DNA of 64,000 bases. Origin: Candidatus Goldiibacteriota bacterium HGW-Goldbacteria-1 (GTDB lineage: Bacteria > Oederibacteriota > PGYV01). Positions 1-6,677 of the stretch are shown in pieces. Below the pieces are notes generated by a model. The model ran no database searches and was not told the DNA's origin. It saw only the letters and a program-made list of their open reading frames with translations. Where the stretch lies: assembly GCA_002839855.1 (NCBI GenBank), contig PGYV01000006.1:62001-126000 (forward strand), in the 5' to 3' direction. Position numbers and translations under genes: made by a program. The first letter of the stretch is position 1. The number at the start of each line of letters is the position of its first letter.

Positions 1-9
1 TGGTGAGGT

Positions 10-45
10 AAAAGCGGCGGATGAAAATCCGCCGCTTTTATTTTT
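10..45 (+). terminator. Intrinsic terminator of the gene upstream of the window
   Basis: A perfect 13-bp stem (10-22 pairing with 27-39, GC-rich core GCGGCGGAT) is closed by a GAAA tetraloop and followed by a T-run. It ends a transcription unit lying to the left of the window. The A-rich left arm could make it work in both directions. Confidence 0.85.
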
Positions 46-57
46 AGCAAATATGTT

Positions 58-99
58 TTTTAAAGTAGAGACGCAACATGTTGCGTCTCTACTTTAAAA
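58..99. repeat. P1 palindrome, longest copy (42 bp perfect)
   Basis: The two 21-nt halves are exact reverse complements, centred between 78 and 79 on a CATG core, with the family core GAGACGCAACA and its complement. The copy extends outward with TAAAGTA/TACTTTA. It is the largest of seven P1 copies in the window. It lies between the entering terminator and murJ. Confidence 0.9.
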
Positions 100-106
100 T
101 ATAAAA

Positions 107-132
107 CCCGCACCCTAAAGGGTACGCCTACC
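107..132 (-). repeat. P2 hairpin element (CACCC variant), reverse orientation
   Basis: Reads as the reverse complement of the P2 family (GGTAG...GGGT...ACCC...G). The hairpin uses CACCC/GGGT arms instead of the GCGGG/CCCGC arms of most copies. It is a near copy of the element at 9551-9582 in the opposite orientation. Confidence 0.7.
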
Positions 133-144
133 AGATCCATGCCA

Positions 145-212
145 AACCTTCCGTCCCTCCGGCCATCGTGTTTTTATGCCAAGCCTCCAACCATCCAAGC
201 CTCTAAGCCTCC
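145..212 (+). repeat. P3 octamer cassettes
   Basis: Period-8 repeats. A clean run of four lies at 181-212 (AAGCCTCC, AACCATCC, AAGCCTCT, AAGCCTCC). A more diverged run of three lies at 145-168 (AACCTTCC, GTCCCTCC, GGCCATCG). The same cassette recurs at 6544, 30875 and, inverted and doubled, at 40562. Confidence 0.8.
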
Positions 213-250
213 GCCTTTAAAAAACAATATCTTTATCTCAATAATTATTA

Positions 251-256
251 TATAAT
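251..256 (+). promoter_or_regulatory. -10 box (TATAAT) for a possible leaderless murJ message
   Basis: A perfect TATAAT ends 7 nt before ATG 264, so a transcript would begin at or next to the start codon. There is no Shine-Dalgarno between them and no convincing -35 box (TATCTT at 17-bp spacing), so this is a moderate call. Confidence 0.45.
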
Positions 257-263
257 TTTCATC

Positions 264-1853
264 ATGTCATCAAAACAAATTGCAAAATCAGCCGCTATAG
301 TCAGTTTAATTACCATGCTAAGCAGGGTGCTTGGCTATGTGCGCGACGCCATTTCAGCGGCTATTTTAGGCGTTGGCTGGGTCTCTGATGCGTTCTTTGT
401 GGCATTCCGCATACCCAACATGCTCCGCAGCCTTCTGGCAGAAGGCGCCTTGTCATCCGCTTTCATCCCCGTATTTACAGATTACCTTGAGAAAAAGGAC
501 AGAAGGGAAACCTGGCTTCTTGCTGTTAATGTCTTAAACGCGTTATCACTTTTATTAGTCCTTATAACCTTCGCGGGAATTGTATTCGCGCCGTTTATTG
601 TAACCATAATGGCGCCCGGCTTTATCAATGACCCGCAGAAATTTCAGCTGACAGTATCGCTTACGCGGTGGCTTTTTCCTTTTATACTTTTTGTAAGCAT
701 TGCAGCTTTGTTTCTTGGAATATTAAACTCGCTTAAAAAATTCTCCATTCCTGCATTTGCGCCGGTTGTCCTTAATATCTCCATGATTTTATCCGGAGTA
801 TTTATCTGCCCGCGCCTTGGCGACACCCCGGAAACGCAGGTCTACGGCTGGGTATTTGGCGCGCTATTTGGGTCATTTCTTGAAATATTAATCCAGTGGA
901 TACCTTCTGTAAAAGAAGGGCTTGCATGGAAACCGTTTATTAATTTAAAAGATGAAGGTTTGCGCAGAATAGGCAAGCTAATGATACCCGCCACACTGGC
1001 GCAGTCGGTCACGCAGATTAACCTTCTGGTAAATACAATCCTTGCATCACTGCTTGTAGAAGGCGCAGTCACATATCTTTATTACGGCAACCGCCTTATG
1101 CAGCTGCCGCTTGGGGTATTTGGTGTTGCCGTGGCAACTGTTTCTTTCCCGTTTATATCACAGTACGCGTCAAGAGGGGATTTTGATTCTCTCCGCGACA
1201 CCATACATTCATCACTTAAGCAGGCATTTTTTGTCGTCCTGCCCGCATCCGCGGGTTTAATAGCGTTAAGTGTGCCGATAAACCTGCTTCTTTTTAACTA
1301 CGGCCGTTTTCAATACGACGACGCCATAAAAACAGCAGGCGTTTCCGCGGTTTACTGCACAGCCATATTCGCGCACACAGGGGTAAAGATTCTAACCCAG
1401 GTTTTCTACGCCATAAACAAAGCAGGAACAGCGGTAAAAATTTCCGTCTCTTCCATGATAATAAACATTCTTCTATGCGTTTCGCTTATGTTTTCCATGA
1501 ATTACCTTGGTTTGGCGCTTGCCACATCACTTGCCGCGTTGATTCAGTTCATAGCGCTATATTTTTACCTGTCTAAGTTCATCAACGGCTTAAAGACAAA
1601 AGAATTCCTGGCATATTGTGCAAAGGTCACGGTAATTTCGCTGATTATGGCGGGATTGTCGTATTTAACTTACTATCTGTTAAATGCCAACTTTAACGCC
1701 GCAGATTTCTCCCGCACTATTAACGGCTTTATAGTCCTTGCCGCAATAACGGTGGGAGTTATCTCATATGGAATAATGGCAAAACTCTCCGGCCTTGATT
1801 ACGCGGAAAGAATAATGCAGGGGATTGTTAACAGGTTTAACAAGAAAAAGTAG
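264..1853 (+). CDS. murJ: Lipid II flippase MurJ (MviN family)
   Basis: Integral membrane flippase that moves the lipid-linked peptidoglycan precursor (lipid II) across the inner membrane. The 529 residues match the family length, and hydrophobic helices run throughout (about 14). The N-terminal signature is clear: SRVLGYVRDA at residues 20-29, followed by FRIPNMLRSLLAEG. R21 and R27 sit where the family has conserved cavity arginines. The gene stands alone between repeat-rich spacers. ATG 264 has no Shine-Dalgarno, but a TATAAT 7 nt upstream suggests leaderless expression. Family assignment is firm; the start is the only open point. Confidence 0.95.
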   Translation: MSSKQIAKSAAIVSLITMLSRVLGYVRDAISAAILGVGWVSDAFFVAFRIPNMLRSLLAEGALSSAFIPVFTDYLEKKDRRETWLLAVNVLNALSLLLVLITFAGIVFAPFIVTIMAPGFINDPQKFQLTVSLTRWLFPFILFVSIAALFLGILNSLKKFSIPAFAPVVLNISMILSGVFICPRLGDTPETQVYGWVFGALFGSFLEILIQWIPSVKEGLAWKPFINLKDEGLRRIGKLMIPATLAQSVTQINLLVNTILASLLVEGAVTYLYYGNRLMQLPLGVFGVAVATVSFPFISQYASRGDFDSLRDTIHSSLKQAFFVVLPASAGLIALSVPINLLLFNYGRFQYDDAIKTAGVSAVYCTAIFAHTGVKILTQVFYAINKAGTAVKISVSSMIINILLCVSLMFSMNYLGLALATSLAALIQFIALYFYLSKFINGLKTKEFLAYCAKVTVISLIMAGLSYLTYYLLNANFNAADFSRTINGFIVLAAITVGVISYGIMAKLSGLDYAERIMQGIVNRFNKKK

Positions 1854-1883
1854 TTTGTGTACTTGTTTTCTTTTTCTAATGTA

Positions 1884-1905
1884 GAGACGCAACATGTTGC
1901 GTCTC
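1884..1905. repeat. P1 palindrome
   Basis: Perfect 22-bp palindrome with 11-nt half GAGACGCAACA, preceded by GTA as in other P1 copies. It lies 30 bp after the murJ stop and could fold as an RNA hairpin, but has no T-run. Confidence 0.85.
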
Positions 1906-1931
1906 GCTTTTATGTGTGAATTTAAATTCTT

Positions 1932-1960
1932 GGTAGACACGGGTCTTTAGCCCGCGGCAG
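1932..1960 (+). repeat. P2 hairpin element
   Basis: GGTAGACACGGGTC, then TTTAG, then CCCGCGGCAG: the P2 family in forward orientation. Together with the inverted copy at 2543-2576 it brackets the orphan gene at 2068-2499. Confidence 0.75.
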
Positions 1961-2067
1961 TAGATTTGATTCTGTTTATATCAGAAATCGCTCCTACGCT
2001 GTCAGCGTTTTTACAATGATTTGATAAGGGTAGTTGTTTAATTTTTCGCCAAAAATAGGTGGAGTTT

Positions 2068-2499
2068 ATGAATAATAAAAATTCTTTAATTGTTTTCATT
2101 TCTTTTGTGTTTTGTTCTGTGTTTAGTGTCGTGTTTTTTTATCTTGTTAAAGGGGGATATGATTCAAACTCGGCGATTCGTTCATACTTTCTACTTGGCC
2201 AGTTGATGTGCGTCCTGATGATTGTCTATGCTGATGTTACGTATTTCTCGAATATTGACAAAGACAATATGTTTAGATTTTTATTTCATCAAGTTATTAT
2301 TTCTGTTACGTCGTTAATGAATTTAGTAATCATTCAACATTATATGGGAGTAATACTATTGTTCAAACTACCGGTCGGATTTTTAATAATGATTAACATA
2401 CTTATATTAACAACTGTTTTAGCTGCTATTTTATTTTCTCTTGAAAAAATATTCTTAAAATTTTGGGTTAAAGATAAAAGTGACACAATTCATTATTAA
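2068..2499 (+). CDS. Hypothetical four-helix membrane protein
   Basis: I do not recognise this family. The 143 residues hold about four hydrophobic segments (roughly residues 5-30, 40-60, 72-92 and 100-125) and end in a charged tail (EKIFLKFWVKDKSD), so it is a small inner-membrane protein. I chose ATG 2068 over the upstream in-frame GTG 2059 because AGGTGGAG (2057-2064) is the ribosome-binding site and overlaps that GTG. The codons are clearly more A/T-rich than in the neighbours. The gene is isolated and bracketed by inverted P2 elements, both of which hint at late acquisition. Function unknown. Confidence 0.6.
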   Translation: MNNKNSLIVFISFVFCSVFSVVFFYLVKGGYDSNSAIRSYFLLGQLMCVLMIVYADVTYFSNIDKDNMFRFLFHQVIISVTSLMNLVIIQHYMGVILLFKLPVGFLIMINILILTTVLAAILFSLEKIFLKFWVKDKSDTIHY

Positions 2500-2542
2500 A
2501 AAAAACACTGTTAGATCCTAGTTAATGCCTTGATGATTTAAA

Positions 2543-2576
2543 TTCAACTACCGCGGGCTGAAGACCCGCGTCTACC
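2543..2576 (-). repeat. P2 hairpin element, reverse orientation
   Basis: Reverse complement of the P2 family, including the trailing TTCAACT of the fuller copies: stem GCGGG with CCCGC, then CGTCTACC. Confidence 0.75.
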
Positions 2577-2599
2577 AGGACGAAACAACTACTCGAAAA

Positions 2600-2668
2600 C
2601 CACGCGCCCTGCCGACTCCTCCATAGCAAATGACATTTCCGCGACGGCAGGAAAAGGACGCGGCTACC
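2600..2668 (-). repeat. P2-like element interrupted by a 42-bp palindrome-ended insert
   Basis: Left flank CCACGCGCC and right flank GGACGCGGCTACC together resemble an inverted P2 variant (compare 39391-39417). Between them, 2609-2650 begins CTGCCG and ends CGGCAG. A related sequence, in the opposite orientation, interrupts the P2 element at 25748. See the findings. Confidence 0.5.
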
Positions 2669-2730
2669 GGAATTTAATACAAAATAAAAAACAACATAAT
2701 ACTTTTTATCCTGTTTAGGTGTTAAATAGG

Positions 2731-2759
2731 TTGACTAATACCCAAAAAATTATTAAAAT
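2731..2759 (+). promoter_or_regulatory. Sigma-70-type promoter for sppA
   Basis: TTGACT (2731-2736), 17-bp spacer, TAAAAT (2754-2759). Expected transcription start is near 2766, giving a leader of about 40 nt before sppA. Confidence 0.7.
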
Positions 2760-2805
2760 ATGGGGTATTCGGGCTTAATTCTGTCTATGGAAAGGGATTT
2801 TTATA

Positions 2806-3750
2806 ATGCGGAAAAGGACTGTTGTATTATTTGTGATTTTATTATTTGTATTATATTTATTTTCCGTGAAAGACGCTGATAAAACGGAAAACACGAATAA
2901 AAAACAGACTAAAGCGTCAATTAACCCAATAAATAAAGGCAAAATCGCTTTAATAGACATATACGGGGAAATTGGGGATACCACTTACGTTCTAAAACAG
3001 CTGCACAATTTCAGCAATATGAAAAATGTTAAAGCGATCGTCCTTCGCATAAACAGCGGCGGCGGCGCAATGGCCGCTTCGCAGGAAGTTTACAGCCTTG
3101 TAAGAAGAATCAGTTTAAGCGGCAAGCCCGTGGTTGTTTCAATGGGCGACGTGGCAGCTTCCGGCGCTTATTACATTGCTGCCGCGGCTGACAGGGTTGT
3201 GGCAAATTCAGGCACATTAACCGGCAGCATAGGCGTTATTATGATGTACATGACAGCGCGCGGCCTTTTGGATAAAATAGGCGTTGATTACGTTACTTTA
3301 AAGACGGGAAAATATAAAGATATCGGCTCTTTTGCGCGCGCCGCAACCAAAGAAGAAAAAGACCTTATGATGTCCGTCCTTAAAGACGCGTTAAGCCAGT
3401 TTGTGGATGATATAGTGGAAGTGCGCTATGAAGCAATTGCCGCAGGCGCGGGTATCAAGGCAAAAAATGATAAAGTAAAAAAACGGCTGGTAAAAGCTTA
3501 CATGCTTTCCAATATAGCGGACGGCAGGCTTTTTACGGGTAATCAGGCGTTTAAACTTGGGCTTGTGGATTCCATAGGCACTATTGACGACGCAATTGAA
3601 GACGCGGCAAAAATGGCCGGTATAACAGGAAGGCCTTTTGTCGTAAAAGAAAGGTACAAACCAACTTTTTACGGCCTGCTGGAATCATCGCTTGCCGGGC
3701 TTGGTTTTAAATCAAAAATTCCATTAAATGGAAAATACTCATTAAGATAA
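2806..3750 (+). CDS. sppA: Signal peptide peptidase SppA, short form (S49 family)
   Basis: Membrane-anchored serine protease that degrades cleaved signal peptides. Residues 5-20 form a single N-terminal anchor, and the S49 domain follows from about residue 45. GDVAASGAYY carries the probable nucleophile S119, and LKTGKYKDIGS carries the probable general base K171, matching the Ser-Lys dyad of short SppA proteins. At 314 residues it is the one-domain form, like the Bacillus enzyme, not the duplicated E. coli form. Its stop is 18-21 nt before the next start, so the two are probably co-transcribed from the promoter at 2731. Confidence 0.9.
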   Translation: MRKRTVVLFVILLFVLYLFSVKDADKTENTNKKQTKASINPINKGKIALIDIYGEIGDTTYVLKQLHNFSNMKNVKAIVLRINSGGGAMAASQEVYSLVRRISLSGKPVVVSMGDVAASGAYYIAAAADRVVANSGTLTGSIGVIMMYMTARGLLDKIGVDYVTLKTGKYKDIGSFARAATKEEKDLMMSVLKDALSQFVDDIVEVRYEAIAAGAGIKAKNDKVKKRLVKAYMLSNIADGRLFTGNQAFKLGLVDSIGTIDDAIEDAAKMAGITGRPFVVKERYKPTFYGLLESSLAGLGFKSKIPLNGKYSLR

Positions 3751-3768
3751 GCATATACACGGAGGTTC

Positions 3769-6237
3769 ATGATGGCAGACGCAAATAAAGGACCGAAAGA
3801 TATGACACCTAATCCGCTTGAAGACGCGGAAAAGGCAAAAAAGGGTAAAGAAGAAAAGGCGGCAGCTCCCGCGGAACCCGAAGTTCCCGCAGGCCCAACG
3901 CCGGAAGAAATTGCGGCGCAGAAAGCCGAAGAGGAACAAAGTTCAATAATGTGGACGCGCGCGCTTCAGGTGGCGCTTTTAATCGGCGGCGCATTCCTGT
4001 TATTTCTGGGATTATCAGGCGAAAAGTTAATGTCGCTGCCCGCGGTAGCCGGCGGACTTTTATTTGTGCTGGCGGCTTTAATAGGCACAAAACTTTATCC
4101 CAGAATAAAAAAAGAAAACGCTTCAAAGCTGGGTTCGGTATTAAGGCTGGTGTTATTAGGCCTTGCATCCGCTCTGGCAATATTTTACATAGTACAGCTG
4201 TTTAAACCGTTATCGCAGAAAATAAATATGGACGTAATAATGGCGGTACTTGCCGCGTGCTTTATAATTTTCTGCGTTGAATTTATTGCCTACATGATTC
4301 ACAACCCCAAGAAAATTTTATCTGACATCCTTATGTTTATAGCAACAGTGCTTTCAGCGGGAATGATACTTGCTTTTTACTGGCACTTTGTTGTGCCTGC
4401 AATTGTGGCTGCCGCATTGGCTATAGCGCTTGTTTTATACGCGGTTAACAAAGACCCGTTAAAAGATGACGGAAGGCTTGGTTTCAGGCTGTCAATGGCG
4501 GCAATAACGCTGCTTTTAAGCGGCCTTGTACTTGTTTACGCCGCGGGAATTTTTAATTATGCCAAACAGGAAGTTTTAAGTTACACTGAAATAACACCGG
4601 CTTATAATAACGCCCCGCAGAACCTTGCGTGGTCAAATGACAGCTGGGCTCTTGCTTATACGGTTTTTAACCCCAAGAAAGGCGAAAACACGGTTAACAT
4701 TATTCATGGCCTTACAAGGGGAATTACCGAAATAAAGACCACTCAGGAAACCGCAATACCGCGTTATCTGGATGCGCCTGTCTGGAATAAAAACGGAAAC
4801 CTGCTTATATTCTCCGGCGCTGCAACTGAAAATGGCGCCAGAAATATCTGGGCCGCTTCGTTTAACCTTACATTAATGGAACTGCCCGATAATCTCCGCG
4901 AAAAATACGGCGATTACACGTACAACGCGATAAAGATGAAAGAAGAAAAAAAGAAAAACATATTTAACTGGTTTGGAAAGAAAAAAGTTAAACCCTTATA
5001 CACGGGAGACATAGAAACATTTGAAGACCAGGAAGCAAAGATAAAATACGAAAAACAGCTCCGTTCCAAAGAGCCTTCCGCTCCGCCCGGATTACCCAAG
5101 ACCCTTGTAACAAGTTTTGACAAGGTAATTGATATGCCTTCAAACGCCATCACGCATAAAACCGCATGGTCGCCGGACGCAAAAAGTTTTGTTGTGGCTG
5201 CAGCTGCACAAGATGGCGGCGATAATAACCTTTGGACAACAAACACCGAAAAACAGGAAATGTCACAGCTTACAAAAGGGTTCAATAAATTTATGCCCCT
5301 TTGGTCTCCTGACGGTTCCAAGATATTATATGTAAGCAAGATTGACAGCTATACTTTCCTTGAAGTGAAAAACGAAAACGGTTCAGACGCAAGGGAATTA
5401 AACGTAAACAGGGCAAAAGACAAAGCCCTTTTCCCGTTGTGGAATTCACAGCAGAATAAGGTTATTTACATCAAGAATAATAAATTTGTTATTATGAATG
5501 CGGATTCAACCAACGGCAAGAACCTTTCAAAAGAAACGCTTCCGGATTCGCCTTTCTGGCTGACTTCTGAAAAGAAAAAGGTTATCCTTAATTTCACGGA
5601 AAGCGGCGAGATATGGAGAATCTGGACAATTAATAAAGACGGCAAAAACAATAAGGAAATTTTCAAGAGAAGCTGTGCGGGCTTTTCACAGCCAAAATGG
5701 TCATATGACGGCAAGGCAATTGCGGTCGGCGTAAATCACAAGGAAAGCGGCGAAATATGGCGCCTTGACGGAACCGGCGGAAACGAGCTTAACCTGTTTA
5801 CAACAAAAAATGCCGTAACAGAACTTGAATGGGGCCCGTCATCTGAAAGGCTTGCGTTTATCGTTAAAAAAGGCCCTGCGGATAAGACCACGTTACAGGA
5901 AATGTGGGTGGTTGATAAAGAAGCCACCAATCCTTTACGTATTTATTACACCCAAAAGGGGAAGATAAGCAACATGACATGGGACCATCAGAGCAAACGC
6001 CTTGCCTTTGAAGAGACATACCACAAATTTTACTTTCATGATGACGTAACAACAATAAGGATAGTTCACGCGATAGACGGGGAATTATGGGAATTGCTTC
6101 CCTATGAATTCTTCGGCAAAAACCCCGTCTGGACAGACGACGGCGATGTAATTGCGTACGTAGGCTGGAACAATTTCATAATGCCATCCATGCCCGGCAT
6201 TTCAAGTTATAAGCTGTGGGCGGCAAGGGTACAGTAA
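3769..6237 (+). CDS. Membrane protein with C-terminal TolB-like beta-propeller
   Basis: A large protein of unknown role. Residues 1-50 are Ala/Lys/Glu/Pro-rich and polar. Residues 58-275 hold about seven or eight membrane helices. The rest is built from propeller blades with TolB/WD40-like motifs such as WSPDGSKILYVS, WSYDGKAIAVG, WGPSSERLAF and WTDDGDVIAY. The propeller is probably periplasmic and could bind a protein partner or glycan. GGAGG at 3761-3765 is 6 nt from ATG 3772 but only 3 nt from ATG 3769, so the true start may be 3772. It follows sppA closely and ends at a strong terminator. The helix-plus-propeller combination is not one I can name. Confidence 0.8.
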   Translation: MMADANKGPKDMTPNPLEDAEKAKKGKEEKAAAPAEPEVPAGPTPEEIAAQKAEEEQSSIMWTRALQVALLIGGAFLLFLGLSGEKLMSLPAVAGGLLFVLAALIGTKLYPRIKKENASKLGSVLRLVLLGLASALAIFYIVQLFKPLSQKINMDVIMAVLAACFIIFCVEFIAYMIHNPKKILSDILMFIATVLSAGMILAFYWHFVVPAIVAAALAIALVLYAVNKDPLKDDGRLGFRLSMAAITLLLSGLVLVYAAGIFNYAKQEVLSYTEITPAYNNAPQNLAWSNDSWALAYTVFNPKKGENTVNIIHGLTRGITEIKTTQETAIPRYLDAPVWNKNGNLLIFSGAATENGARNIWAASFNLTLMELPDNLREKYGDYTYNAIKMKEEKKKNIFNWFGKKKVKPLYTGDIETFEDQEAKIKYEKQLRSKEPSAPPGLPKTLVTSFDKVIDMPSNAITHKTAWSPDAKSFVVAAAAQDGGDNNLWTTNTEKQEMSQLTKGFNKFMPLWSPDGSKILYVSKIDSYTFLEVKNENGSDARELNVNRAKDKALFPLWNSQQNKVIYIKNNKFVIMNADSTNGKNLSKETLPDSPFWLTSEKKKVILNFTESGEIWRIWTINKDGKNNKEIFKRSCAGFSQPKWSYDGKAIAVGVNHKESGEIWRLDGTGGNELNLFTTKNAVTELEWGPSSERLAFIVKKGPADKTTLQEMWVVDKEATNPLRIYYTQKGKISNMTWDHQSKRLAFEETYHKFYFHDDVTTIRIVHAIDGELWELLPYEFFGKNPVWTDDGDVIAYVGWNNFIMPSMPGISSYKLWAARVQ

Positions 6238-6257
6238 AAATTTAGTTTTTAAAGTAG

Positions 6258-6277
6258 AGACGCAACATGTTGCGTCT
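6258..6277. repeat. P1 palindrome (20 bp)
   Basis: Perfect palindrome with half AGACGCAACA, preceded by TAAAGTAG as in the copy at 58-99. The outermost stem pair is lost on the right side. It lies 20 bp after the propeller gene. Confidence 0.85.
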
Positions 6278-6287
6278 GGTTTTAAAT

Positions 6288-6322
6288 AAAAAAAGAGGCG
6301 CAGAAATGCGCCTCTTTTTTTT
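6288..6322 (+). terminator. Intrinsic terminator after the propeller gene
   Basis: Stem AGAGGCGCA with TGCGCCTCT around a GAAA tetraloop, flanked by A7 on the left and T8 on the right. It probably works in both directions. Confidence 0.9.
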
Positions 6323-6385
6323 GTCTGTTTTTAGTATTGTTTATATATGTATTGGTATATGCAGATCTCTTGTATTTATAACGTA

Positions 6386-6407
6386 GAGACGTATCATGAT
6401 ACGTCTC
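6386..6407. repeat. P1 palindrome, GTATCA core variant
   Basis: Perfect 22-bp palindrome with half GAGACGTATCA. The inner arm differs from the standard GAGACGCAACA, and both arms have changed together so the stem is intact. Confidence 0.85.
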
Positions 6408-6426
6408 GTTTTTGATTTTTAACAGC

Positions 6427-6448
6427 GAGACGCAATGTATTGCGTCTC
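6427..6448. repeat. P1 palindrome, imperfect centre
   Basis: Half GAGACGCAATG with one central mismatch. The flanking TACAT lies on the right, so the element is in the opposite orientation to its neighbour at 6386. Confidence 0.75.
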
Positions 6449-6473
6449 TACATTAAACAACAAACTACAAAAT

Positions 6474-6500
6474 CTAGCGGGATAAAGACCCGCGACTATC
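6474..6500 (-). repeat. P2 hairpin element, diverged, reverse orientation
   Basis: AGCGGG-ATAAAGA-CCCGCGACTATC matches the inverted P2 pattern with several changes outside the stem. Confidence 0.55.
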
Positions 6501-6543
6501 AACGCTCTTATGTTTGACCGAGCTGCCGTTCTTCGTTTTTCCC

Positions 6544-6575
6544 AAGCATCTAACCATCCAATCTTCCAAGCATCC
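6544..6575 (+). repeat. P3 octamer cassette
   Basis: Four period-8 units: AAGCATCT, AACCATCC, AATCTTCC, AAGCATCC. It is preceded by GCCGTTCTT...GTTTTT, which also lies beside the cassettes at 40562, suggesting a longer element. Confidence 0.75.
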
Positions 6576-6601
6576 ATATTGCATCTACTTTCAAAATCCT
6601 A

Positions 6602-6630
6602 TTGACAACAAATTGCTAATCTGACAAAAT
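6602..6630 (+). promoter_or_regulatory. Probable promoter for the PorV/OmpA gene
   Basis: TTGACA (6602-6607), 17-bp spacer, CAAAAT (6625-6630). The -35 box is perfect and the -10 box is weak. Confidence 0.45.
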
Positions 6631-6677
6631 AGTGATAATGGCATAGTAGTTCCACCAAACAAAACAGGAGAAACACA

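Larger units (their letters stand above)
2500..2805. other. Spacer between orphan gene and sppA: repeats plus promoter
   Basis: No gene is seen here. From left to right it holds an inverted P2 element (2543-2576), a P2-like element interrupted by a small palindrome (2600-2668), A/T-rich sequence, and the sppA promoter (2731-2759). Confidence 0.6.
6238..6677. other. Spacer with three P1 palindromes, P2, P3 and a promoter
   Basis: No gene is seen. It contains a P1 copy (6258-6277), an intrinsic terminator (6288-6322), two more P1 copies (6386-6407, 6427-6448), an inverted P2 (6474-6500), a P3 octamer cassette (6544-6575) and a probable promoter (6602-6630). Confidence 0.6.

Noticed and set aside
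58-99. Intrinsic terminator
   Set aside because: The palindrome has no loop or U-run, and the real terminator is at 10-45.
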